Assembly: GCF_900166585.1 (NCBI RefSeq)
Contig: NZ_FVZC01000007.1
Location: forward strand, 558,001 to 622,000
Reading direction: 5' to 3'
DNA from: Mesobacillus jeotgali
GTDB taxonomy: Bacteria; Bacillota; Bacilli; Bacillales; Cytobacillaceae
Length of the DNA stretch: 64,000 nt
The translations under genes and the position numbers were made by a program. How positions within the stretch are numbered: the stretch's first letter is position 1; the number at the start of each line of letters is the position of its first letter. Below the pieces are notes generated by a model. It was not told where the DNA came from. It saw nothing but the letters and a program-made list of their open reading frames with translations, and searched no databases. Shown piece after piece: positions 1 through 8,152 of this stretch.

Positions 1-1
1 C

Positions 2-232
2 GAAGTTAAAGGTGATCGAGCATTCATTTCAGTAAGAGATGAAGGATGTGGAATACCCCCTGAGAAACTTGCGAAATTGGGAGAACCCTTTTATACAACC
101 AAGCAAAACGGAAATGGTCTAGGATTGATGGTCACGAAAAAAATAATCGAAGAACATGAGGGTACTTTTAATATTGAAAGTCAGTTAGAAAAAGGAACTA
201 TTGTTACTATAACTTTACCCATCTCAAGGTAA
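2..232 (+). CDS. Sensor histidine kinase, C-terminal end (partial)
   Basis: Only the last 76 codons are inside the window; the gene begins upstream. The translation holds the C-terminal half of a GHKL ATPase (HATPase_c) domain: the G1 box as DEGCGIP, the F box as EPFYTTK and the G2 box as [13 protein letters not shown]. The order and the ending ([12 protein letters not shown]) are those of PAS/HisKA sporulation-type or nutrient sensor kinases of Bacillaceae. The N-terminal sensor is not visible, so neither the signal nor the partner regulator can be named. A strong intrinsic terminator follows at once, so this gene is not co-transcribed with the HD-GYP gene. Confidence 0.85.
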   Translation, partial: EVKGDRAFISVRDEGCGIPPEKLAKLGEPFYTTKQNGNGLGLMVTKKIIEEHEGTFNIESQLEKGTIVTITLPISR

Positions 233-266
233 AGTTATTGTTGAATAACGAAAAACAAAATTGCGA

Positions 267-310
267 ATAAACCAAAAGGACTATTTTATTGAATAGTCCT
301 TTTGGTTTAT
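267..310 (+). terminator. Intrinsic terminator after the kinase
   Basis: A perfect inverted repeat of 19 bases (arms 267-285 and 292-310, ATAAACCAAAAGGACTATT and its complement) closes the kinase gene. The arms include A- and T-rich ends, so it can work on both strands. Confidence 0.8.
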
Positions 311-457
311 AATGGAGAAAAATGTCGAATGATGACAATTTAGACTAGGTCATAATACTTATTTTATTCTTATTTCAATAAAACTATTAATATGTAATGA
401 ATAATGGCGATATGAAGGGAAAATACATAGGTATGTTGACAGAAAAAGAGGTATATC

Positions 458-1660
458 ATGCAAAATTCTTTTGATCAGCCATCTTTGAATCATGAGGAAA
501 AAAGAGCATTAAAGTGGTTTATAACTTTATTTTATATTTTGTTCATTTCCTTTGAAATTTTCTACTATTTTTTATTTCCGAAATATGTAACACACTCGGA
601 TGTTTTGATTTTTGCTAACTATAGATATTTTTATCACCTTTTAATCCTACTGTTATTACCTGGTGTGTTTCTTCTGTTGAAAAAAGGAAAACTGTATGCA
701 ATTAAGTTTATTTTTTTTCTAGGATTTATAGTAATTACAATACTAAATGATTCAGTAACGTACCTAAGTAATGATTCGGGTTATGATGGTGGAAATATCG
801 TTGAAGTGTTCCTAATTCTTTTTGCGCCAATTTTCGTGAATACAGCTTTTTTTTGGACGGTTTCACTTGGAACGATTTTTAAATATTCTTTTATAGGGCT
901 ATTACTTAATACAACTGAAGTTTTATTTCCAATAGCGGTGATTTTAATTCTGTCTTTGTTAGGATTCATTATTTTAAAGAGATATCAAGGATATGTAGAA
1001 GCTATTAAAGAATCTTTTGATAATCAACTATCAGGAATTGTTAAGGGAGTAATTGCAACACTTGAATTAAAGGATCCTTATACAAAGGGACATAGCGAAA
1101 GGGTAGCGTACTATGCAAATTCACTCGCTGAAGCTACTGGCAGATTCACAAAAGACCAATTGCGTTCCTTTACATATGCGTGTTTACTACATGACATTGG
1201 GAAAGTGAATATCCCTGACCCAATACTAATGAAGCCAGGAAAACTGACAAAAGAAGAATACGAGATTATTAAAACCCATCCCGAGGTGGGAGCAGAAGCT
1301 ATTATTAAGGTGAATGGACTAGGAGACAGTATTGATATTATAAAGTCCCATCATGAAAGGTGGGATGGCAAGGGGTATCCAGACCAACTAAAGGGAAGCG
1401 AGATACCTTATGCAGCAAGAATAGTGTCCATTGCGGATGCTTTCGATGCGATGACATCCTCCCGGTCATATCGTTCTGCAATGCCTTTTGATGTCGCATA
1501 TAACAGGATAATCGAAGGTCAAGGTACCCAATTTGACCCTGAATTAGTTGAAAAGTTTAAGGAGGTTTTTCCAGAATGGGTTGCATTCCATACAAAATAC
1601 AAGTGGAATGTAGATCATTTTGTTCAAAAACAGAATAGTATAGAGGAGGCAAGAGCATGA
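458..1660 (+). CDS. Membrane HD-GYP domain protein (putative c-di-GMP phosphodiesterase)
   Basis: The 400-residue protein has five predicted membrane segments between about residues 18 and 174 and a cytoplasmic HD-GYP domain from about 190 to 370. Family signatures are complete: GHSER (His212), LLHDIGK (His245-Asp246), THPEVG (His274), HHERWDGKGYP (298-308) and DAFDAMTS. HD-GYP proteins hydrolyse c-di-GMP to pGpG or GMP; this one has an intact metal-binding set, so activity is expected but not shown. No named sensory domain is visible; the membrane part is the likely sensor. The start at 458 has an AAAGAGGT ribosome site. Its stop overlaps the start of the next micro-ORF (ATGA, 1657-1660), which implies translational coupling with the Cys-Trp peptide. 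Some HD-GYP proteins act as signalling platforms rather than enzymes, so the substrate is inferred. Confidence 0.85.
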   Translation: MQNSFDQPSLNHEEKRALKWFITLFYILFISFEIFYYFLFPKYVTHSDVLIFANYRYFYHLLILLLLPGVFLLLKKGKLYAIKFIFFLGFIVITILNDSVTYLSNDSGYDGGNIVEVFLILFAPIFVNTAFFWTVSLGTIFKYSFIGLLLNTTEVLFPIAVILILSLLGFIILKRYQGYVEAIKESFDNQLSGIVKGVIATLELKDPYTKGHSERVAYYANSLAEATGRFTKDQLRSFTYACLLHDIGKVNIPDPILMKPGKLTKEEYEIIKTHPEVGAEAIIKVNGLGDSIDIIKSHHERWDGKGYPDQLKGSEIPYAARIVSIADAFDAMTSSRSYRSAMPFDVAYNRIIEGQGTQFDPELVEKFKEVFPEWVAFHTKYKWNVDHFVQKQNSIEEARA

Positions 1661-1722
1661 AGATTCGCAAACTAAAAAAAATCAAAACAACCTGTTGGTG
1701 GTGTCCATTTGTTAAACAATAA
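1657..1722 (+). CDS. 21-residue basic CWWC peptide, candidate RiPP precursor or signal peptide
   Basis: A micro-ORF of 21 codons starts inside the stop of the HD-GYP gene (ATGA overlap) and has a near-perfect ribosome site (GAGGAGG about 7 bases upstream), so it is very likely translated. The product is strongly basic at the N-terminus (six Lys/Arg in the first ten residues) and carries the core TTCWWCPFVKQ, with two Cys flanking two Trp. It lies directly ahead of a protein combining a PqqD/RRE-like domain with an M50 protease, the classical context of a ribosomally made, post-translationally processed peptide. I do not recognise a named family. Disulfide, thioether or Trp-based crosslinks and proteolytic trimming are all possible; none can be proved from sequence. 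A free metal-binding CxxC micro-protein is the main alternative. Confidence 0.7.
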   Translation: MKIRKLKKIKTTCWWCPFVKQ

Positions 1723-1728
1723 ATGAAA

Positions 1729-1766
1729 AAAAGGGATGTTAAGTTTTCTGCAAACATCCCTTTTTA
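1729..1766 (+). terminator. Hairpin between peptide gene and RRE-M50 gene
   Basis: AAAGGGATGTT and AACATCCCTTT pair across a 12-base loop and are followed by T residues. As a partial terminator it would give much more peptide mRNA than protease mRNA, a common arrangement for precursor peptides. Confidence 0.7.
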
Positions 1767-1788
1767 ATACTTTAATAAGGTGATGGGC

Positions 1789-2970
1789 ATGGATATTACC
1801 TATGAAACTCATGTTTCACTCAAACAACTGGCTATTCGTAAAGATCACAAACATTATATTGTTGAAGATGTAATGAGTGGTGAATTTTACGAAATGCCAG
1901 AAGTTTGTATTGTTGCGATCGATTTGATAAATCAAAAAAAATCACTTGATGACGTGGAAAAAGAATTGATTGCTAAATATCCTGATGAAGATATAGTCCT
2001 ACTTGATTTTGTCTCTCAACTCCTTAAACTTGACTTAGTTAGCGAGATGGACGGCGAAAAAATATTAAAACGTTTAGGCCGACAGAAAGAACAATGGGGT
2101 AATTCATGGATCCCTATAAGTCTCGGCCGTATCTTCTTCAATTCAACAAGCTCAAAGCTGTATCTGGGTCTACTTATCGGAAGTGTAGGTCTGGTACTCT
2201 ACGACCCAGCTCTATTCCCACGCTATTCGGATTTATTCGCTTTTGATCTCATGCTTCAAAATATTGTTGCTTGGATGGCTATAACTTTCATTCTTGTCCT
2301 GCTCCACGAATTCGGCCATGTGCTCGCAGCTAGGTCAGAAGGACTTCCCGCGAAGATTGGCATTGGCCATCGGTTATTTCTTGTGGTGCTTGAAACGGAT
2401 ATGTCGCAGGTTTGGAAATTGCCGCCTGAGAAGCGGAATAGGCTTTATCTGGCAGGTATCTACTTTGATAGTGTTGTACTATTCATGGCTTTATTGGCTC
2501 AAAATTTCACAACCGAATCTTCGTTTATGATGGGATTATTAAAGTTGGTGGTACTAGATACCTTCATCCGCCTCATTTATCAGGCTGCTGTTTTTATGAA
2601 GACCGATCTTTACTATGTAATAGAAAATAAAACTGGCTGTTATAACTTAATGGAAAATGGCCGGAACTTTCTCGCGCAATGGCTTCCATTCCTAAGAGTG
2701 CCGGAAACTGAAACATTCGAAGGGGAAGAAAAGGTTGTCCGAAGATACTCAGGTTTCTATCTGGCAGGCATCTTCCTAACCATCGCCATCACCGCCTGCT
2801 ACTACATCCCGCAATTGTTTTTCGCGGTGAATCAAATGATGCTGCCGGGCTTTCTTGAGCCGGTAAGCAGTCTTCGATTCTGGGATTCGGTTGTCTTTTT
2901 GCTGCAAATTCTTTTGGTTTTGGGGTTATTGCTTTATTCATGGATAAAGAAATATCGTGTCAGCAGTTAA
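1789..2970 (+). CDS. PqqD/RRE-like domain fused to membrane M50 (site-2-type) metalloprotease
   Basis: Of three in-frame starts (GTG 1780, ATG 1783, ATG 1789), 1789 has the right spacing to AAGGTG, giving 393 residues. Residues about 10-88 match the PqqD / RiPP-recognition-element shape (HYIVEDVMSGEFYEMPEV, then a helical segment ending LLKLDLV). A transmembrane protease follows, with the zinc motif HEFGH at 173-177 in a membrane helix and a second motif KTDLYYVIENKTGC, then two or more C-terminal helices. Membrane M50 proteases of the YydH type occur in peptide-modification operons of Bacilli, and the RRE-like part normally binds a leader peptide. The tiny CWWC peptide just upstream is the obvious substrate candidate. 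No radical-SAM enzyme, cyclase or ABC exporter gene is adjacent, which is unusual and makes the function inferential. Confidence 0.75.
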   Translation: MDITYETHVSLKQLAIRKDHKHYIVEDVMSGEFYEMPEVCIVAIDLINQKKSLDDVEKELIAKYPDEDIVLLDFVSQLLKLDLVSEMDGEKILKRLGRQKEQWGNSWIPISLGRIFFNSTSSKLYLGLLIGSVGLVLYDPALFPRYSDLFAFDLMLQNIVAWMAITFILVLLHEFGHVLAARSEGLPAKIGIGHRLFLVVLETDMSQVWKLPPEKRNRLYLAGIYFDSVVLFMALLAQNFTTESSFMMGLLKLVVLDTFIRLIYQAAVFMKTDLYYVIENKTGCYNLMENGRNFLAQWLPFLRVPETETFEGEEKVVRRYSGFYLAGIFLTIAITACYYIPQLFFAVNQMMLPGFLEPVSSLRFWDSVVFLLQILLVLGLLLYSWIKKYRVSS

Positions 2971-2998
2971 AAAGACAGCCGGGTGGCTGTCTTTTTTA
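2969..2998. terminator. Bidirectional terminator between convergent genes
   Basis: AAAAAGACAGCC and GGCTGTCTTTTTT form a short-loop hairpin with A-rich and T-rich flanks. It serves the M50 gene (+) and overlaps the end of the M20 peptidase gene (-). Confidence 0.8.
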
Positions 2999-4048
2999 AT
3001 AGCTTTTGATGTAATCGATTAAAATATCTTTATACTTTTCCATTGATTCCAGCTCGACATATTCGTCATCTCCGTGCCAGTTTGCACCGATTGGGCCGAA
3101 TTCGATTGCTGGAATTCCATGGACCGCGAAAAACTGAGTGTCAGCGGCTCCATGCTGGCCAAAGATGGCAGCTTCGCCATCGTTATGCCTTTCCAATACA
3201 GGTTTCAGCTGGGTGATGAAGGGGTCATCCTGCTTGGTGGCAACCGGAATCCCCTTCAAGCCGACGGTAACTTTGCCTTCAGCGATGCTTTCAATTTCCT
3301 GAATAATGGAATCGGGATTCTGTCCAGGGAGATAGCGTATATCTAATGACATCTCGCAACGATCCGGTACCTTATTAAATACTTCACCACCTGAGATGAT
3401 AGCTAGATTAACAGAAGGTGATTCATAAAAGTCGGAACTTTCTTTCGTGAAAGGCAATTCCAGCAGTTTTTCGTAAACTCTGTATGCTTTCACAATCGCG
3501 TTCTCGCCTTCCCATGGGCGGCTGCCGTGAGCCGATTTTCCAGTCACTTCTACTTCAAGTCTCAAGACACCTTTGGCCTGCAGGGCGATGCCAAGCTGTG
3601 TCGGTTCAGAGCAAATGACGAAGTCTCCGCGATAGCCGTTTTCAACGAGATAGCCAGTACAATTCATGCCGCCAATTTCTTCATCAGATACAATCTGCAG
3701 CTGGATTTTAACACCAGGTTTTTGATTCCGTAATTCCTTCATAGCGACCATCATTGCAGCTACGCCAGCCTTCATATCCGCTGCACCGCGGGCATAGATT
3801 TTGCCATCCCTCTCAACGGGGACAAATTGTTCCTTTTTACCGCTGACAACATCGACATGGCCATTGAAAACGATTGTTTTATCTCCCTCGCCAATCTCGC
3901 AGACCAGCATTTTATATCCATTATTCTCAATCAAACTTGGCTTCAATTGATGCTCAATCAGCCATTGTCTGCAAAATTCTACTGCCTGATTGGCCCCATC
4001 CCTTGTGGAGCTGTCAATCAGGATCAATTCTTTTAGCAATTCTTTCAT
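2996..4048 (-). CDS. M20 family peptidase/deacylase (ArgE/DapE type)
   Basis: The 350-residue zinc hydrolase shows the M20 motifs in order: FNGHVDVVSG (metal His/Asp), ARGAADMKAG (bridging Asp), SDEEIGG (catalytic and metal Glu), SEPTQ, a dimerisation or lid domain containing GKSAHGSRPWEGENAI, and the final HGAADTQFF and GANWHGDDEYV (last metal His). The family includes acetylornithine deacetylase, succinyl-diaminopimelate desuccinylase and dipeptidases; the sequence alone does not fix the substrate. I start at ATG 4048 because GAGGAG lies 10 bases upstream; an in-frame longer start at 4084 would add 12 residues of no family character. It stands alone, converging on the RRE-M50 gene. Confidence 0.85.
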   Translation of the reverse strand: MKELLKELILIDSSTRDGANQAVEFCRQWLIEHQLKPSLIENNGYKMLVCEIGEGDKTIVFNGHVDVVSGKKEQFVPVERDGKIYARGAADMKAGVAAMMVAMKELRNQKPGVKIQLQIVSDEEIGGMNCTGYLVENGYRGDFVICSEPTQLGIALQAKGVLRLEVEVTGKSAHGSRPWEGENAIVKAYRVYEKLLELPFTKESSDFYESPSVNLAIISGGEVFNKVPDRCEMSLDIRYLPGQNPDSIIQEIESIAEGKVTVGLKGIPVATKQDDPFITQLKPVLERHNDGEAAIFGQHGAADTQFFAVHGIPAIEFGPIGANWHGDDEYVELESMEKYKDILIDYIKSY

Positions 4049-4339
4049 TCCTTCAACACTCCTCAAAAAGGTTCTACAATACACTTACCACTTCTTAATG
4101 GTTTAACACATATAAATAAATAGTAGGTCTTTATCAGGAATAATGATAGATATATTGTTCGTTAAATATGAATCTTTTTCAGGGGTTTAATCATATATAA
4201 GGAAAATAGTACTATAAGTTTCCAATAACTTAATAAAAAATTTAAAAAATTCAGGTCTATCAGTCCATTTCCATTTACATGAATCCTACTATAATTAAAG
4301 TCGTGTTCTACCAATTTAATCACTAAGGAGATGGACCTC

Positions 4340-7300
4340 TTGAAAAAGCCTTTGCGCAAGTTGGGAAAATCCGTTGCTGCCACAACTATGGCATTATCGG
4401 TATTAGCAGGACCTGTTTCATATAAAACATTTGCGGCTGATAAGCCTGTAAAGCCGGCCCAGGCTGAAGTACAGCTTCGTATTTTGGGAACTACAGATAT
4501 TCATACACATATAGCAAACTATGATTATTATAAAGATGCTGAGACGAATGAATTCGGTCTGGCGAAAACTGCTACATTAATTAAGCAGGCAAGGGCAGAG
4601 GAAAAGGGAAAGAATAATCTCCTATTCGACAACGGAGACCTGATTCAGGGAAATCCGCTTGGTGATTATAAAGCAAAGGTTGATGTTCTGGAAGACGGAG
4701 AAAAGCATCCAGTTTTCGAAGCTATGGAACTACTAGACTATGATGGGGCCACAGTCGGCAACCATGAATTTAACTATGGCCTAAACTACCTTGATGAAGT
4801 ACTAGATGACGCGCCAATGCCATACGTGAATGCAAACGTGTTCAAGGATGACGGTGACGATAACCCTGATAATGACGAAAATTACTTTAAGCCATACAGT
4901 ATTTTAAATAAAAAAGTAACAGATGAAAATGGCAAGACCCACGTGATCAAGGTTGGTGTAGTCGGAGCAGTAACGCCGCAAATCACGCAATGGGACAAGG
5001 AAAATCTTGATGGCAAGGTCATCACGAAGGATATTGTAAAATCTGTTGAAGCGCAGATCCCAAAAATGAAGGAAGAAGGCGCTGATATCATTATCGCCCT
5101 CTCTCACTCAGGGATTGGTGACGAGAAAGTTGTAGAGATGGAAGAAAACGCTGCATACGACCTTTCACTTGTTGAGGGAATTGATGCGATTATCACTGGT
5201 CACAACCATTTAACTTTTCCTGGAGACTTCAAGGGCCTTCCTGGAGTAGATGCTGCCAATGGAACAATCAACGGCGTGCCTGTTGTCATGGCTGGAAACT
5301 GGGGCAATCAGCTTGGCGTAATGGACTTGACGATTGCCAAGAATAAAGGAAAGTGGAGCGTTAAAAATTCCAAATCCGAGCTTAGGGCAATTTATGACAA
5401 GAAGAATAAAACTCCTTTAGTGGAAGCAGATGAGGAAGTTTTAGCAGCAGTAAAAGAAGATCATGAAGGCACAGTGAAATATGTGAATCAGCCAGTTGGA
5501 AACACGGAAGCTGACATTCACAGTTACTTCGCTTTGGTTCAAGACGATCCATCAATCCAGATCGTGACGAATGCACAAAAATGGTATGTTGAAAAGCAGG
5601 TAAAAGGAACACCTGATGAGAATCTTCCAATTCTTTCTGCCGGAGCACCGTTCAAATCAGGAAGAGGCGGAGCAAGTGATTATACTTATATCCCTAAAGG
5701 AACAATTGCGATTAAAAACGTTGCGGACCTTTACCTGTATCCTAATACAGTATCCACAATTAAGATTAAAGGAAGCGATGTAAAAGAATGGCTTGAAATG
5801 TCTGCGGGCCAATTCAACCAGATTGATGAAGATAGCAATGCAGAGCAGCCGCTCATCAATCCTAACTTCGCAGTATACAACTATGATGTCATCGATGGTG
5901 TTACTTATGAAATCGATGTAACCGAACCGGCAAAATATGATCCAAAGGGTAACAAGGTAAACGAGAATGCAAACCGTATCAAGAACCTGCAATACAATGG
6001 TCAGCCGATTGATCTTAACCAAGAGTTCCTGGTTGTTACGAACAACTACCGTGCAACTGGTACATTCCCTGGTGTGGTAAATCAGACTGCAGTTGAAATG
6101 TATCCGGATGAAAATCGCCAGGCAGTTATCGATTACATCCGTGAAGTTGGAACGATCGATCCATCTGCGGACAATAACTGGAGTTTCGCAGGCGTAAGTA
6201 AACCGGTGAATGTTACATTCAACTCAACGCCAGCAGCCAAAACAGCTGTTCCAGAGAGTGGCTTAATTGAATACGCAGGAGATTTGGACAGTGGATTTGC
6301 AAAGTTCAATCTTCACTTGCCAATCGGCCTTCAGCTATTGGGGATCAATGACTTCCACGGCCAGCTGGACACTTACAACTCTAAAATCAATGCAGGAGGA
6401 GTAGAATACCTTGCTGCATACTTGAAAGAGCGTGAAGCGACAAATCCTAACACATTGATGCTTCATGCAGGCGATGCGGTAGGAGCAAGCTCCCCGGTAT
6501 CAGCATTGCTGCAGGACGAGCCAACAATTAAAATCCTGAATGAATTAGGTTTTGATGCAGGTACAGTTGGGAACCACGAGTTTGATGAAGGCATTGAAGA
6601 AATGATGCGTTTAATCGATGGTGGAAGCCATCCGAAAACAGTAGAAAAGTATGGCGAATTTGAAGGCGCCAACTTCCCTTATGTTGCGGCTAACCTTGTA
6701 TACAAAGAGACTGGTGAAAATGTTTTAGATCCATACACTGTAATTGATGTTAATGGAATTCCAGTTGGGGTAATCGGGGTAGCTTTATCTGATACTCCAA
6801 GCATCGTAATTCCAAGTGCTGTTCAGAAGGTCCAGTTCACGGACGAAACTGCAGCAATCAACCGCTATACAGAGGAATTAAAATCTAAGGGTGTTGAAAC
6901 AATTGTTGTTTTGGCACACAATCCATCTTTCTCAAAACAAGATGGGTCTGATGCAGGAGAAGAGCTTGTCCAAATTGCTCAAAATGTAGATGATGAAGTG
7001 GACGTGTTATTGGGCGGACATAACCATGCTTTCACAAATACAAAAGTAGACGGTAAAATTGTCGTCCAGTCTTATTCATCAGGTACAGCTTTTTCAGATG
7101 TCGACTTATTGATCAACCCTGTCACGAAGGATGTCATGGTTGGAAAGTCTGAAGTCGTATCAACATTCCGTGACAAAATTCAGCCAGATGCTGAAATTAA
7201 AGCGATGCTTGACCGCTATGTAGCAGATGTGGCACCAATTTTGAATGAAGTGATTGGTACAACTCCTTCCTATATCAGCCGTGATACAAGTGCTGCTGGT

Positions 7301-7810
7301 GAATCAGCGATGGGTAACCTGGTTGCTGACTCCATGCGCTGGCAGACGGGCACTGATTTTGCCTTCATGAACTCTGGCGGAGTCCGTGCTGATATTGATG
7401 CAGGTCAAATTACTTGGAAAGAAGCTTTTACTGTCCAGCCGTTCGGAAATGACCTTGTAACGATGAATGTTACAGGTGAAGTGATCAAGACGTTGTTAGA
7501 GCAGCAGTGGGGCAGTAAAGTCCGAATCATGCCTATATCCGGCCTGAAGGTGAAATATGATGATTCAAGAGCAGCTGGAGATCGTATCGTATCCATCACA
7601 AAGAATGATGGAACACCTGTTGAAATGAATCAAACATACTCAATCACAGTCAATAATTATATGGCTGGAGGCGGTGATGGGTACGCAATCCTTGCGACCA
7701 TTACTGATAAGCAAATCGATGTAGTCGATTTGGATGCTTTGGTGAATTATATTAAGGCACACGGTGAAGTTAATCCTCAAATCGAGGGCCGTGTAACGAA
7801 ACTAAACTAA
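4340..7810 (+). CDS. Secreted two-domain 2',3'-cyclic nucleotide phosphodiesterase / 5'-nucleotidase (YfkN-like)
   Basis: The start is chosen at TTG 4340, nine bases after AAGGAG; the ATG at 4331 abuts that site and is too close. A signal peptide (basic start, then a hydrophobic stretch ending near TFAADK) precedes two complete calcineurin-like phosphoesterase plus 5'-nucleotidase units. Unit 1 (about 45-610) has TTDIHTHI, DNGDLIQGN, GNHEFNYG and GHNH. Unit 2 (about 655-1155) has GINDFHGQL, HAGDAVGAS, GNHEFDEG and GGHNH, and ends with the substrate-binding MNSGGVRADI region. It should release phosphate and nucleosides from extracellular nucleotides. B. subtilis YfkN has the same double architecture but is longer and sortase-anchored; this protein ends at GRVTKLN with no LPXTG or membrane tail, so it is probably released. 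It is monocistronic and closed by a strong terminator. Confidence 0.88.
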   Translation: MKKPLRKLGKSVAATTMALSVLAGPVSYKTFAADKPVKPAQAEVQLRILGTTDIHTHIANYDYYKDAETNEFGLAKTATLIKQARAEEKGKNNLLFDNGDLIQGNPLGDYKAKVDVLEDGEKHPVFEAMELLDYDGATVGNHEFNYGLNYLDEVLDDAPMPYVNANVFKDDGDDNPDNDENYFKPYSILNKKVTDENGKTHVIKVGVVGAVTPQITQWDKENLDGKVITKDIVKSVEAQIPKMKEEGADIIIALSHSGIGDEKVVEMEENAAYDLSLVEGIDAIITGHNHLTFPGDFKGLPGVDAANGTINGVPVVMAGNWGNQLGVMDLTIAKNKGKWSVKNSKSELRAIYDKKNKTPLVEADEEVLAAVKEDHEGTVKYVNQPVGNTEADIHSYFALVQDDPSIQIVTNAQKWYVEKQVKGTPDENLPILSAGAPFKSGRGGASDYTYIPKGTIAIKNVADLYLYPNTVSTIKIKGSDVKEWLEMSAGQFNQIDEDSNAEQPLINPNFAVYNYDVIDGVTYEIDVTEPAKYDPKGNKVNENANRIKNLQYNGQPIDLNQEFLVVTNNYRATGTFPGVVNQTAVEMYPDENRQAVIDYIREVGTIDPSADNNWSFAGVSKPVNVTFNSTPAAKTAVPESGLIEYAGDLDSGFAKFNLHLPIGLQLLGINDFHGQLDTYNSKINAGGVEYLAAYLKEREATNPNTLMLHAGDAVGASSPVSALLQDEPTIKILNELGFDAGTVGNHEFDEGIEEMMRLIDGGSHPKTVEKYGEFEGANFPYVAANLVYKETGENVLDPYTVIDVNGIPVGVIGVALSDTPSIVIPSAVQKVQFTDETAAINRYTEELKSKGVETIVVLAHNPSFSKQDGSDAGEELVQIAQNVDDEVDVLLGGHNHAFTNTKVDGKIVVQSYSSGTAFSDVDLLINPVTKDVMVGKSEVVSTFRDKIQPDAEIKAMLDRYVADVAPILNEVIGTTPSYISRDTSAAGESAMGNLVADSMRWQTGTDFAFMNSGGVRADIDAGQITWKEAFTVQPFGNDLVTMNVTGEVIKTLLEQQWGSKVRIMPISGLKVKYDDSRAAGDRIVSITKNDGTPVEMNQTYSITVNNYMAGGGDGYAILATITDKQIDVVDLDALVNYIKAHGEVNPQIEGRVTKLN

Positions 7811-7816
7811 TACTTT

Positions 7817-7850
7817 AGAAGGGGAGCGCATTATGCGCTCTCCTTTTTTA
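7817..7850 (+). terminator. Intrinsic terminator of the nucleotidase gene
   Basis: GGGGAGCGCA and TGCGCTCTCC pair across a 3-base loop and are followed by TTTTTT. Confidence 0.9.
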
Positions 7851-8130
7851 TGCAAAAAACCAGTATTTACCTACTAGTACTATAGAATCAAATTTGGAAA
7901 CTCGAAGAAAATTTCCCAATAATATACTTGGTAAAAATAGCAAAAATGACACGTGCTTTTGAAACAAAAACAGGAAAATGTACTCAGTTATATTTTTTCA
8001 TCCCGTGTATCGGGCGGCAAAAGCGAAAATTAATAGGTAAATATTATTATATTATAAAAATTTACAATATTTCAAAACCTTGCTACAATCCAATCAGATT
8101 CTTCAGAATATATGAAAAATCAAAACTTGG
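7851..8130. other. Intergenic region upstream of the InhA-like protease
   Basis: About 280 bases of AT-rich sequence. It must hold the protease promoter, but I see no convincing -35/-10 pair, riboswitch or gene. Short reading frames here lack ribosome sites. Confidence 0.5.
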
Positions 8131-8152
8131 AAAATAGCAGGGGGTTATCTTT

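Noticed and set aside
4331..4339. ATG at 4331 as start of the nucleotidase
   Set aside because: It abuts AAGGAG with no spacing; TTG 4340 is nine bases away and begins a normal signal peptide.
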